Below are positions 7,377 through 14,794 of a DNA stretch of 23,585 nt, piece after piece. A program made the position numbers and the translations under genes. Origin of the DNA: a virus; the IMG/VR virus record IMGVR_UViG_3300043444_000888, positions 1 to 23,585 of that record; one strand, given 5' to 3'. Below the pieces are notes generated by a model. The model was not told the DNA's origin, did not search any database, and saw only the letters and a program-made list of their open reading frames with translations. Positions within the stretch are counted from its first letter, which is position 1, and each line of letters begins with the position of its first letter.

Positions 7377-9953
7377 TCATCTCCCGAATTTCATGCTGTT
7401 GCTCAGCTGTGTGCCGTTGCGGCTGGCCGCGCGGATGGACTCCATCAGCGAGACTTTGTGCTGGTTGAAAAAGCGCCGCACGCTGTCGCCGTCCAGCGCC
7501 TGCACATGAAAGTGCACGTCCTTGACACCTGCGCTGCCCCCACCCTCTCCGCTGGCCAGGCCGCGCACGGCGTCCGCCTGCGCCGCGGGCAGCACCATCT
7601 CGCGCTCATGCAACTGGGTCAGGGGGTTGACGCCACCGGGCACATCAAAGCCATCGCGCGCGCTGAACAGGCTCATGGCCCCCATCGCCATGGCCAGCGT
7701 GCCGGCATAGGCGCTCGCGGCCAAGGCCGGCCCGACAAAAGGGGTGGGCGCCACCGAAGCCGCCGCCCCGGTGGCCGCTTCAGCTGCATTGGCCCCCACC
7801 ACGGTGGTCGCCTCGCCAATCTTGATGGACTTGACCAGCGCGCTGTTCATGATCTGGTTGACCACGAACTTGGCCAGCATGTTGGTGAAGGCGTCCAGCA
7901 CGGCCGTAGCCATGCCCCGCATCAGCCCCGTGATGCTCAAGGTGCCCTTCATGAAGTTCTGCAGCACGCCAGTCATGCCCGACTCCATGCCGTCCTTGAA
8001 GGACCGGGTGTACTTGGCGTTCTCCTGGGCGCTGCGCGCGCGGATGGCCTGCATCTCCTGTTGGTGCGCCAACTCCAGCGCCTGGATCTCCGACAGGAGC
8101 TTCTGGTAGGCCACTGGGTCCATGTCGTCGCCCATGGCCAAGAGCGTCGCCTTGCGCTCCATCAGGGCTTGGTACTTGATGGCGTTGCGCTCTTGCTCGA
8201 ACTGCGCTTGCTGGGCCAGCAACTCGGCGTTGGTCATCAGGCCCAGCGAGACCTGCAACTGGGCATCGCGCTCGCGCGCTCCCACCTCGGCCAGTTGCAA
8301 GTTCACCTGCATGGCACGTTGCTCATCGGCGATGGCTTTTTCCTGATCGGCCAGGGCCCGGCGAGCCATCAAGACCTTCTTCTGGGCCTCGATGGCCTGG
8401 CGGCTGTCGGCGTCGTAGTGCCGCGCCACCTCGGCGGCCATGCGCTCGGCGATGGCCAGGCGCTCCTTCTGGTTGTAGCGCCAGCCCTCCAGCTCGTCGT
8501 TCATGCGGGCGATGCGGATCTGGTACTGCTCCTTGAGGATGTCCAGTTCGGACTGCGCCACCTTGCGGGAGAGCGCCAGCATTTCCTCCTTGGTCAGGTC
8601 GCTGCGTGTCTGGATCTCGCCCCAGTAGTCCATCTCCTGCTGCTTGGACATCTCGCGCAGGTCGTTTTCCTTCTGGTAGGCCACCTTGCGGTCCATCAGG
8701 TCCACTTCCCACTGGCCCATGCGGCTTGGCGGGGTCTTGCCCTCACCGGATTCGCCCATGCTGCGCTGGCCACTGGCGGGCTTTTGCGCGGGGGTGCTCT
8801 TGCCCGACCAGGCGTCCTGGATGCGTTGCCAGGCGCGCTGGCCCTGCCCCACCATGTCCTCGGCCGCCTTGCTCCAGGTCTCCCGGATTTCCTGAAAGCG
8901 GGCGCTGGCGGCCGCTTTGGCTCCGGCGAAGTCGCCACCGGCCAGCTTGCTGAAGAACTCGTAGACCGCCATACCCGACAGGTACAGGGTGCGGGTAGTG
9001 GCCAGGCACACCGTCATCAGTTGCTCAAAGCCCGCCACCGCCAGGTTGAGCGCCGTGCCCAACACCTTCATGGCCGTGCGCATGAACTCCACCCGTTGCG
9101 GGCCGGTGGTGGCGAACCACTCCCCCAGTTCGGTGAGGATGGGTATCAGCGCATCGCCAATGGTCTTCTTGATGGCCAGCATCACATCGCCCGCGTCGTT
9201 GAGCGCGGCCTTGTAACGCTTGTAAGCGTCCACGTTTTCCTGGCTGACGGTCAGGCCCAGGGCTTCTTGCTTCTGGCGCGCCTCCTCCAGCACCTGGGCG
9301 TTGAGCTTGAGCAGTTGCATGGCTTCTTGCGCGCCGCGGCCAAACAGGGCCTGGGCGGCGATGTTGCGGTCGGTGCCCTCCTTGAACTCATTGAGCACTT
9401 TGAGGCTGGAGGTCATGATCTCCTGCATGGGCAGGAGGTGGCTGTTGGCGTCCCGGGTCTGCACTCCCAGCGCGCGCAGGCCGTCTTCGTTGGTGCGCAA
9501 CTGCCGCGTGAGCATGGCCGAGGCCCCAATGAAGGTGTCGCTGGAGACGTAGATGTCGCCCAGCGCGATGTTCAGTCGGGCCGCCTCGTCCACTGTGATG
9601 CCCAGGGCGCGGCTGAGCTTGATGGCTTCGCCAGTGAACTTCTTGGTCTCGTCCACCGCTTCGCTGAAGAACTTGCCCCCCGCCAGCAAGGCGGTGAGCG
9701 CCACCAGAGGGGCCATGGCCAGCGTCATGGCTGCCCCCACGCGTTCAAAAGCCCCGGTCACCCCACTGGCCATCCCCTGGCTGGCGGCCGTGACCGCGCT
9801 GGTGTGGCCCTGCAGCGCGCTGGCCAGCCCAGAAAACGCCCCGTTCATGCGGTTGATGGCGCCTTCCACCGTCCCGGCCGCGCCCTCCATGCCGGATTTG
9901 AGTCCGGAGGTTTCGGCGCCGAACTTGACTTCGACGTTGTTGCCCTCGCTCAT
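7377..9953 (-). CDS. Tape measure protein
   Basis: A protein of 858 aa, the longest in the tail module, placed right after the tail chaperone ORFs as in most siphoviruses. It opens with VEVKFGAETSGLKSGM, a common tape measure start, followed by Ala/Gly-rich helix and hydrophobic segments (about residues 72-93). Residues about 410-650 are a long charged helical/coiled-coil stretch rich in E, Q, K and R. A second hydrophobic Ala-rich region follows near 690-760, and the C-terminus has GFDVPGG and LHEREMVLPAA, a motif seen at the end of many tape measure proteins. It sets tail length and is ejected with DNA; at about 1.5 angstrom per residue the tail would be roughly 130 nm. Its start overlaps the preceding stop (ATGA). 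Confidence 0.95.
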   Translation of the reverse strand: MSEGNNVEVKFGAETSGLKSGMEGAAGTVEGAINRMNGAFSGLASALQGHTSAVTAASQGMASGVTGAFERVGAAMTLAMAPLVALTALLAGGKFFSEAVDETKKFTGEAIKLSRALGITVDEAARLNIALGDIYVSSDTFIGASAMLTRQLRTNEDGLRALGVQTRDANSHLLPMQEIMTSSLKVLNEFKEGTDRNIAAQALFGRGAQEAMQLLKLNAQVLEEARQKQEALGLTVSQENVDAYKRYKAALNDAGDVMLAIKKTIGDALIPILTELGEWFATTGPQRVEFMRTAMKVLGTALNLAVAGFEQLMTVCLATTRTLYLSGMAVYEFFSKLAGGDFAGAKAAASARFQEIRETWSKAAEDMVGQGQRAWQRIQDAWSGKSTPAQKPASGQRSMGESGEGKTPPSRMGQWEVDLMDRKVAYQKENDLREMSKQQEMDYWGEIQTRSDLTKEEMLALSRKVAQSELDILKEQYQIRIARMNDELEGWRYNQKERLAIAERMAAEVARHYDADSRQAIEAQKKVLMARRALADQEKAIADEQRAMQVNLQLAEVGARERDAQLQVSLGLMTNAELLAQQAQFEQERNAIKYQALMERKATLLAMGDDMDPVAYQKLLSEIQALELAHQQEMQAIRARSAQENAKYTRSFKDGMESGMTGVLQNFMKGTLSITGLMRGMATAVLDAFTNMLAKFVVNQIMNSALVKSIKIGEATTVVGANAAEAATGAAASVAPTPFVGPALAASAYAGTLAMAMGAMSLFSARDGFDVPGGVNPLTQLHEREMVLPAAQADAVRGLASGEGGGSAGVKDVHFHVQALDGDSVRRFFNQHKVSLMESIRAASRNGTQLSNSMKFGR

Positions 9954-10189
9954 CGGGCCACCTGCGCGAACTGGGCCATCAGCTTGGCCATGTCCTCTTC
10001 ACTGTCTGAGCGCTGAGGCTTGGCCTTGGGATACCCAAAGTAGGCCGCCACGAGCACGTGCAGGGGCGGAAACTGCTCGCAGTACCGGTTGAAGGCCTGC
10101 AGGCGGGGAATGTCGAATTGCTCACGGACCTGCTCGACGCTCATGCCCATGGTGATGGCCACATGCATGAACACCTCCGGCCAGGTCAA
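9950..10189 (-). CDS. Tail assembly chaperone, second ORF (gpT-like extension)
   Basis: A reading frame of 79 aa between the first chaperone ORF and the tape measure gene. Its only early start codon is a TTG at 10189 that overlaps the preceding stop (TTGA), an unusual start for this phage. The frame is -1 relative to the upstream gene and stays open well upstream of the TTG. In lambda and many siphoviruses the two chaperone ORFs at this position are joined by a programmed -1 frameshift (gpG and gpGT), so this may be the T-like part of a fusion rather than an independent gene. The sequence (SVEQVREQFDIPRLQAF, then PPLHVLVAAYFGY) is helical and small, consistent with a chaperone. The stop overlaps the tape measure ATG. 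Confidence 0.75.
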   Translation of the reverse strand: MTWPEVFMHVAITMGMSVEQVREQFDIPRLQAFNRYCEQFPPLHVLVAAYFGYPKAKPQRSDSEEDMAKLMAQFAQVAR

Positions 10190-10545
10190 CGCGTCGCCAT
10201 CCCCGCCGGCGCTTCCCCCAGCGGGGTCCCGGCCAGCTCGGCTTCCTGCTGCTTGCGCTTGAGGCCGGAGACATCCATCACCGCTTCCATCACCTCGGCC
10301 ATATTGCCCAGGTCCAGCAAATCGTTGACCACCCGCTCCCGGGTGATCTCGGGGTAGTTGCGGTGCAGCGCCATGAGCGTTGCATCCACCACCAGGCCCA
10401 CGCTTTGAGGATCCAGCGCACCGGTGAAGCCGACCAGGCGCTCTTGCAGCACCTCCACGGCAGCCAGGTTCAGCGGCGGCACGACCAACTCGGTGCCGTC
10501 GGCAAAGACCTGGCGCACCCCTTTGAATTTGGGCAAATTGCTCAT
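10186..10545 (-). CDS. Tail assembly chaperone, first ORF (gpG-like)
   Basis: A protein of 119 aa between the tail tube and tape measure genes. It contains FADGTELVVPPLNLAAVE, LQERL and LMALHRNYPEITRE, which match phage tail assembly chaperones of the kind that bind the tape measure protein before tail tube polymerisation. I chose the ATG at 10545, which has AAGGA 7 nt upstream; a GTG at 10566 in the same frame overlaps the tube stop but lacks a site. The C-terminus (EAELAGTPLGEAP) contains a run of five G followed by AA that could allow a -1 shift into the next ORF. Confidence 0.85.
   Translation of the reverse strand: MSNLPKFKGVRQVFADGTELVVPPLNLAAVEVLQERLVGFTGALDPQSVGLVVDATLMALHRNYPEITRERVVNDLLDLGNMAEVMEAVMDVSGLKRKQQEAELAGTPLGEAPAGMATR
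10213..10219 (-). other. Candidate -1 ribosomal frameshift site
   Basis: The heptamer GGGGGAA spans codons CTG GGG GAA of the first chaperone ORF, 10 codons before its stop. A -1 slip at GGG is tRNA-neutral in the P site, though GAA to GGA is a mismatch in the A site. After the slip the frame reads GSAGGDGDALTWPEV and continues into the second chaperone ORF without a stop. A GC-rich stretch follows that could form a stimulatory structure. The site is plausible by position but not canonical. Confidence 0.35.
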
Positions 10546-10562
10546 GAAGATTCCTTCGGGGC

Positions 10563-11330
10563 TCACTTGTCAGAGGTGGCGTAGGTCAGCACGTTGCCAG
10601 CGCTGTCGGCAAAACCCTCGAAATCGAATTCAGGCATGGCAAAGTCGTCGAGCTTGGTGGCAAAGGTCAGCTTGGTGCTGATGGCGTTGGGCAGCGTCCA
10701 GATCACGCTCTTGCCTTGGAACGGCGTGGCCAGATCCACCCGGAACGATGGCGCATAGCCCATGAGCACGTTTTGCACGGTGGACTTTTGCGCGCTGGTG
10801 CTGGTGGCGGTGTACTGGTAGTTGATGAAGACCACCTTGCCAGAGTCGGCGGCGGCGAAGGTGTAGACCCCGGCGCTCACGCTGTACTGGCCCGAGGTGG
10901 GGGCCGAGGCCACCCGCGTCATGGGCAGGCCGTTGGCATCCCGCACACCCAGGTCCACGGACCAGGTGCCCGAGCCGGGGGCCGAAGGCGTGACGGTGTA
11001 GGGGGAACTGGCCGGCACGGGGGTGCCCGCGGTGTCATAGACATCGGCAATCACCCCCGAGGTCAGGGTCTGGCCAAAGAACAGGTTGTTGAGCAGCGTT
11101 CCGTTGATTTGGGCGAACTTGGCCTTGCCGGTGACCTTGCCCTTGCCGCGGCCCACGGCCACAGGGAACTGGTTTTGCCCGTGCAGGGTTTTGTTCTCAA
11201 AGGACACGTCGAGCGACACGTCCTGCAAGGTGCCGAACTGGATCGGCGTGGGGGTGGCCAGCGGGTTGCCGGCGGCATCGGTCTGCGCCGTGCCCCACAA
11301 GATGCCCGAACCAAAAACGAATTGCGACAT
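10563..11330 (-). CDS. Major tail tube protein
   Basis: A protein of 255 aa and the single tube protein candidate. It starts MSQFVFGSGILWG and contains TLQDVSLDVSFENKTLHG and GKVTGKAKFAQING, which fit the beta-sandwich tube subunits of siphoviruses, followed by a variable Ser/Thr-rich region and a conserved end with LDDFAMPEFDFEGFAD. It polymerises into the hexameric tail tube around the tape measure protein. The ATG at 11330 has AAAGGAG 7 nt upstream. An upstream in-frame start at 11402 would add 24 residues inside the terminator gene and is unlikely. It lies between the terminator and chaperone genes, as expected. The middle residues (about 90-190) may be a surface-exposed Ig-like add-on, but I cannot be sure. 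Confidence 0.88.
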   Translation of the reverse strand: MSQFVFGSGILWGTAQTDAAGNPLATPTPIQFGTLQDVSLDVSFENKTLHGQNQFPVAVGRGKGKVTGKAKFAQINGTLLNNLFFGQTLTSGVIADVYDTAGTPVPASSPYTVTPSAPGSGTWSVDLGVRDANGLPMTRVASAPTSGQYSVSAGVYTFAAADSGKVVFINYQYTATSTSAQKSTVQNVLMGYAPSFRVDLATPFQGKSVIWTLPNAISTKLTFATKLDDFAMPEFDFEGFADSAGNVLTYATSDK

Positions 11331-11341
11331 GGTCTTCTCCT

Positions 11342-11788
11342 TTAATTTGCAACCACCAACATGCGAAGCGGCACCACCGCGATGGACTGCAGCCCCAGCC
11401 AACCTTCATCGGTGTGAATCTCCCCCTCGATCCAGCAGTGCTCCACCAGACCGCCGAGGGTTTGTTTGAAAGCGGGGCCGGCCGGCGGGCGCAGCACCTC
11501 ATCGAGTTCGTCCAGGATCTGGTTGACCGCCACGCTGGGCACGACCCCCGCGGTGTCGCGGTGGGCGTAGATCCAGACCTTGGCGTCCAGGTGGTACTTG
11601 GTGGGCAGGCCCGTCACCTGCTCGGCGGTCTGTGAGGTCACGGTCATGAACACCGCCGGTTGCAGGTTGGCGGGCACGTCCTCGTGGTGCGGCAGGATGC
11701 GCTCGCACTGCACCGGCGTGGGCATCTGCTGCAAGCGCTTGAAAAGCGCCTGGTAGCAGGTCTCCCGTTTCATGGAAGGTGTGGCCAT
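11342..11788 (-). CDS. Tail terminator-like protein (minor tail protein)
   Basis: A protein of 148 aa just before the tail tube gene, the usual place for the tail terminator that caps the tube and joins it to the head. Visible features fit the gpU/terminator type: an N-terminal helix (ETCYQALFKRLQQM), PAVFMTVTSQ, a strand with AKVWIYAH, a helix VNQILDELDEVL and a C-terminal strand SIAVVPLRMLVV. I chose ATG 11788, which has GGAG 8 nt upstream. A GTG at 11797 overlapping the previous stop is the alternative and adds 3 residues. Family assignment is by fold pattern and position. Confidence 0.75.
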   Translation of the reverse strand: MATPSMKRETCYQALFKRLQQMPTPVQCERILPHHEDVPANLQPAVFMTVTSQTAEQVTGLPTKYHLDAKVWIYAHRDTAGVVPSVAVNQILDELDEVLRPPAGPAFKQTLGGLVEHCWIEGEIHTDEGWLGLQSIAVVPLRMLVVAN

Positions 11789-11793
11789 GGCGT

Positions 11794-12291
11794 TCACTCC
11801 ACACCTTTGGTGAAGGCCTGGCGGACTTGGGCGCTAGCCGTGGTGGACAGGCGCTGCAAGATCTCGGGCGTCATTTCCTGTAGCGAGGACTGCAGAAAGG
11901 AGCGCTGACGCAGGTTGTACGGGGGCACAAAAACGCGTTTCACGAAAACATCCCCACCACCTTGCAGAAAATGCAAGGCCTTAGCCTGCTGGACCTGCAC
12001 CACATGGCCGGGCACACTGTGGCCGAGTTCATGCAGACGGCCATAAAAGACGTTGGTGCCCACCACCGCGTCGGTCGAGTGGCTGGTGCGCTGCATCTCC
12101 AGGTGAATGGAACGGCGCAGGCGGCCCGTTTGGACCTTGAGCACTTCCCCCGAGAGCTTTTGCTTGACACGCGCGCTGAGTTTGAGACCCAGCGCCAGCA
12201 CCTCACGGTCCAGCGCGCTGGTGAGCGCGGGGATTGCCTGGCGCAGCGCAAAGGGCAGGCGTTTGCCCCGGGAGACTTCGGCGTGGATCAT
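11794..12291 (-). CDS. HK97 gp10-like tail completion / head-tail joining protein
   Basis: A protein of 165 aa. The core VQTGRLRRSI followed by VGTNVFYGRLHELGH is the hallmark of HK97 gp10-like proteins (also called minor tail or neck proteins), which sit between connector and tail tube. The N-terminal half is helical (ALRQAIPALTSALDREVLAL), and the C-terminus has VPPYNLRQRSFLQSSLQEM, again as in the family. The ATG overlaps the connector stop (ATGA). Order connector, gp10-like, terminator, tube is the standard siphovirus arrangement. Confidence 0.87.
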   Translation of the reverse strand: MIHAEVSRGKRLPFALRQAIPALTSALDREVLALGLKLSARVKQKLSGEVLKVQTGRLRRSIHLEMQRTSHSTDAVVGTNVFYGRLHELGHSVPGHVVQVQQAKALHFLQGGGDVFVKRVFVPPYNLRQRSFLQSSLQEMTPEILQRLSTTASAQVRQAFTKGVE

Positions 12292-12839
12292 GCCGGCACC
12301 ACCCTGCGGTAGCGGTTCAGCAAGGTGCGCACCGATTCGGGCATGTCCTTCAAGCTGTAGGCGGTGGTCTCACCGGCCAGGCCCTTGCTGACCAGGCCCA
12401 CCCGATCTTTCTCGCGATACCGCAGCGAGACCATCTCGATGCAGGCCTGCGTCAGATCGGCCGGGGGCGCGGCAAAGCCTGCCTGGTAGCTCACGCTCAC
12501 GTTGCCCCGCCCGCGCGGAAACACCAGGCCGCGCAGCACCAGGCGGTTTTCGTCGTGCCAGTAACCGATGGCGCTGTCGCTGGCGGCAGCGGCAATGACA
12601 GCCCCGTTGATGCGCAACTCCGCCACCGACACGATGGGGAAATTGCGCAGCACCAGGGTGTCGCTGCCGTTGCCGTCAAGCAAAGCGCTGTAGCTCTGCA
12701 ACTCCAACGAGCGGTTGATCCAGGTCTGGATGAAACCGCTGGCGGCGTCGAGCATGCGGGCGAGCAAGGCGTCATCGGCCACACTGCCGATGGCCAGGTA
12801 GCCCTTGAACTGCTCGACGGTGGCCAGTTGCATCGCCAT
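12288..12839 (-). CDS. Head-tail connector (gp6/gp15-like adaptor)
   Basis: A protein of 183 aa that resembles the helical connector/adaptor proteins that dock under the portal. It opens with ATVEQFKGYL, then a helix ALLARMLDAASGFIQTWINR, a beta hairpin around LVLRNFPIVSVAELRING and a C-terminal helix region with IEMVSLRYREKDRVG and TVRTLLNRYRR-like end, all usual for the family. The ATG at 12839 overlaps the previous TGA by one base (TGATG); GTG 12842 and ATG 12833 are alternative starts. It stands between the small head protein and the gp10-like gene, as expected for neck assembly. Confidence 0.85.
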   Translation of the reverse strand: MAMQLATVEQFKGYLAIGSVADDALLARMLDAASGFIQTWINRSLELQSYSALLDGNGSDTLVLRNFPIVSVAELRINGAVIAAAASDSAIGYWHDENRLVLRGLVFPRGRGNVSVSYQAGFAAPPADLTQACIEMVSLRYREKDRVGLVSKGLAGETTAYSLKDMPESVRTLLNRYRRVVPA

Positions 12840-13126
12840 CACTTCTTGCCCTGAGCGCCGGTGGGAGCTACGCTGGCGGGCGGCTGATCGAGCACAGGCA
12901 GCTTGACCGTTTCGGGCGCCACTTCAGAGGCCGCAGGCACTTTGTCCTGGGCGCCCTCGTCCTCTCCTTTGTCCTCGCCCTTGTCATCGGCGATCTCGCT
13001 GAAGCCGTGCAGCAAGGCGCTGGCCACCGCCTTGTGCGGCACCTCCACGCGGCCACGCTTGACCTCGTACTCCTCGCCTTCGAAGGCAAAACAACTGGCG
13101 CCAGCAGGCGCTTTGAGCTTGGGCAT
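12839..13126 (-). CDS. Small head-associated protein of unknown function
   Basis: A protein of 95 aa. The first half has a compact pattern (PAGASCFAFEGEEYEVKRGR, then VPHKAVASALLHGF) found in small proteins encoded next to capsid and connector genes. The second half is low-complexity and acidic (DDKGEDKGEDEG) then Pro/Ala-rich, and probably disordered. The function is not known to me; a decoration or neck-assembly role is a guess from location. I chose ATG 13126. An in-frame ATG at 13174 would begin inside a stem-loop and give a basic N-terminus unlike the rest. No strong ribosome site is visible (GACGAG upstream). Confidence 0.7.
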   Translation of the reverse strand: MPKLKAPAGASCFAFEGEEYEVKRGRVEVPHKAVASALLHGFSEIADDKGEDKGEDEGAQDKVPAASEVAPETVKLPVLDQPPASVAPTGAQGKK

Positions 13127-13170
13127 GGGGACTCGTCTTTGGGGGAAATGGATTCGTTTGGGGTGTGAAG

Positions 13171-13194
13171 GCATCCGGGCACTTACCCGGATGC
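13171..13194 (-). terminator. Strong stem-loop downstream of the major capsid gene
   Basis: GCATCCGGG (13171-13179) and CCCGGATGC (13186-13194) form a perfect 9-bp GC-rich stem with a loop of 6 nt. It lies 23 nt after the capsid stop codon. The minus-strand sequence after the stem is CTTCACACCCC, without a T-run, so it is not a full intrinsic terminator. It could be a partial terminator, an mRNA 3'-end protector or a processing site that keeps capsid mRNA abundant. Confidence 0.45.
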
Positions 13195-13210
13195 GATCAA
13201 TTTGCTAGCC
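13193..13210 (-). repeat. Intergenic hairpin element, copy 2 (after capsid gene)
   Basis: The minus strand reads GGCTAGCAAATTGATCGC, a diverged copy of the element. Together with the preceding CCATAAA it matches the copy after the portal gene at 21 of 24 positions, and it begins directly after the capsid TGA. It overlaps the base of the 9-bp stem-loop at 13171-13194 by two nucleotides. Confidence 0.7.
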
Positions 13211-13217
13211 TTTATGG

Positions 13218-14729
13218 TCAAGCGTTGGCGATGTTGTTGATCACGCCCAGTGAGAACGGGGCATAGCACTGCAGCACCCCATCGGCATAGACGCCGTACT
13301 CGTACTTGCGCGAGACCAGCGGCCACTCCAGTTGGTAGTAGTCCTGGCGCATCAGCATCTGAGTGACGTTGCTCACGTTGGAGAGCGGGTACGGCAGTTT
13401 CTCGGTGTAGAAAAGGATGGTGCCGGCGGGCATGTTGGGGTGCACGCGCAGAGCCACCTTGGTACCGGTGACCTTGTTGAGGTACTCACCCACCACCAAA
13501 CCGGCAGAGATGGTGCCGGGATTTTCTGCACCGGTGGTCAGGCGCAACAGGGGCGCGCCGCCGTTGGCCACGATCTTCTTGGTGATGTTCACCAACTCCT
13601 GCGAGCTGACGTAGACCACCGTCGGCGAGAGGCGGAACTTGTTGTAGAAGTTCACGAAGGCCTGCTCGAAGTCGGCGATGCCGCCGGCGCCATCGGCCGT
13701 CAGGCCGCTGTTGCCGGTGGGCAGCGTGTTGATGTAGGCGTTGGAGCCAGGCTTGAAGGCTTGGTACAGCAGGCCATCGAAGTCCAGCGCGGAGGTGGAG
13801 TGGTCGGCCGCGCCCAGGCTGGAAGCCAGTTGCGCCGTCGGGGCAGGCAGCGCCGTGAGGGTGGCGCTGTTGACGCTGGTGACGGCCACCAGTTTCTCGG
13901 CGCCCGCCGTGCCCAGGTACCAGGCGTAGCCGACGGCGCCATTGGTGGCGGTGACGCTGGCGTTGATGGAGCCGGCCGAAGTGGCGCCCACCGTCACGCT
14001 CTGCGCGGCAGAAGGTTGGGCCGAACCGCCGCCAAAGCTGTCGGTGGAGCCGCCCGCGTTGGTGCGGGTGATCTGGCCGGGAACGCTGGCCGTGGCGGCC
14101 GAGAAGTACTGGCCGCTGGAGCCGTTGTTCACGCCCACGACATCGATGTAGGCCTGCAGGCCCAGCGCCACGGCGATCAGCGAGTAAGTGCCGCCAGCGA
14201 TGGTGCCACCGGTGGTCAGGCCCGTGGCGGCAGGCGTGGCCGTCTGGCCCATGGCCACACTGGTGTTGCCGCCCAGGATCAGGCGCTCTTCCTGCACCAT
14301 CAGCGCAGCCAGCGACTGCTCCACCGCCAGCGCTTTCACGTCCTCGAAGTTCTTGGAGGCGTAGTTCGCCTCGAAGTTCACGCTGTTTTCCAGACCGAAG
14401 CCACGGAAAGCGGCAAAGTTTTCGGTCAGTGCGTGGTTGATGACGCCGCCACGGTTGCCTTCGCTGACACCGGCGCGCACGTTTTGCACGTTGATGTTGG
14501 TGATGGCCTTCCAGTTGGCCTGGATCGCATAGCCCCCGGGCACGCGGGCAATGGAGTTGCGCAGCGGGGTGTCCACCGGGTAGAGCTTCTTGGAAGGCGC
14601 CTCCAGGTTGTAGGCCTGCACACCCGTGGTGGCGGTGCCTGGTTGGACAAAGGACTTGATGAGTGGGTCCGGGCTGGATTGAGCGACTTTCATCAATTCC
14701 AGGGTTTCGGCGGTCAGATTGGCACCCAT
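13218..14729 (-). CDS. Major capsid protein, HK97-fold type with Ig-like insertion
   Basis: A protein of 503 aa located after the protease gene, with the composition of an HK97-fold capsid protein. Residues 1-155 include the N-arm (LTAETLELMKVAQSSPDPLI), NVRAGVSEGNRGG and the spine helix VKALAVEQSLAALMVQEERL. Residues about 160-305 are Gly/Ser/Thr/Ala-rich and include SVTVGATSAG and GAVGYAWYLG, an Ig-like domain pattern, apparently inserted in the core. The core then resumes with ALDFDGLLYQAF, and the end (YYQLEWPLVSRKYEYGVYAD) is typical of the P-domain. I chose ATG 14729 because GAGGAG (14741-14736) lies 6 nt upstream; an ATG at 14792 would add 21 atypical residues. Confidence 0.92.
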   Translation of the reverse strand: MGANLTAETLELMKVAQSSPDPLIKSFVQPGTATTGVQAYNLEAPSKKLYPVDTPLRNSIARVPGGYAIQANWKAITNINVQNVRAGVSEGNRGGVINHALTENFAAFRGFGLENSVNFEANYASKNFEDVKALAVEQSLAALMVQEERLILGGNTSVAMGQTATPAATGLTTGGTIAGGTYSLIAVALGLQAYIDVVGVNNGSSGQYFSAATASVPGQITRTNAGGSTDSFGGGSAQPSAAQSVTVGATSAGSINASVTATNGAVGYAWYLGTAGAEKLVAVTSVNSATLTALPAPTAQLASSLGAADHSTSALDFDGLLYQAFKPGSNAYINTLPTGNSGLTADGAGGIADFEQAFVNFYNKFRLSPTVVYVSSQELVNITKKIVANGGAPLLRLTTGAENPGTISAGLVVGEYLNKVTGTKVALRVHPNMPAGTILFYTEKLPYPLSNVSNVTQMLMRQDYYQLEWPLVSRKYEYGVYADGVLQCYAPFSLGVINNIANA

Positions 14730-14735
14730 GTGGAT

Positions 14736-14741
14736 CTCCTC
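14736..14741 (-). promoter_or_regulatory. Strong ribosome binding site of the capsid gene
   Basis: GAGGAG stands 6 nt before the ATG at 14729, the best-placed ribosome site of the head genes. It decides the start over the upstream ATG at 14792 and agrees with the high expression expected of a capsid protein. The surrounding gap, 14730-14794, shows no hairpin element. Confidence 0.7.
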
Positions 14742-14794
14742 AGAAATAAGTGGGTCAGGTTGGTAACGGTTGATGAAATGGCATCCGCTCACCC

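Noticed and set aside
7341-10016. Open reading frame of 891 codons on the plus strand opposite the tape measure gene
   Set aside because: It mirrors the codon positions of the tape measure gene in GC-rich DNA, its protein is His/Gln/Gly/Leu-rich without any family motif, and no ribosome site precedes it.
12940-12990. Tandem repeat in the tail of the small head protein
   Set aside because: The GED/KGED units are only a few codons long and not regular at DNA level; ordinary low complexity explains them.
13127-13174. Longer start for the small protein after the capsid gene (ATG at 13174)
   Set aside because: It would begin inside the 9-bp stem and add a basic segment lacking similarity to the acidic protein; the ATG at 13126 fits better.
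13171-13194. Phage attachment site or operator at the perfect inverted repeat
   Set aside because: No integrase or repressor gene is in the window and the position after the capsid stop fits an mRNA structure better.
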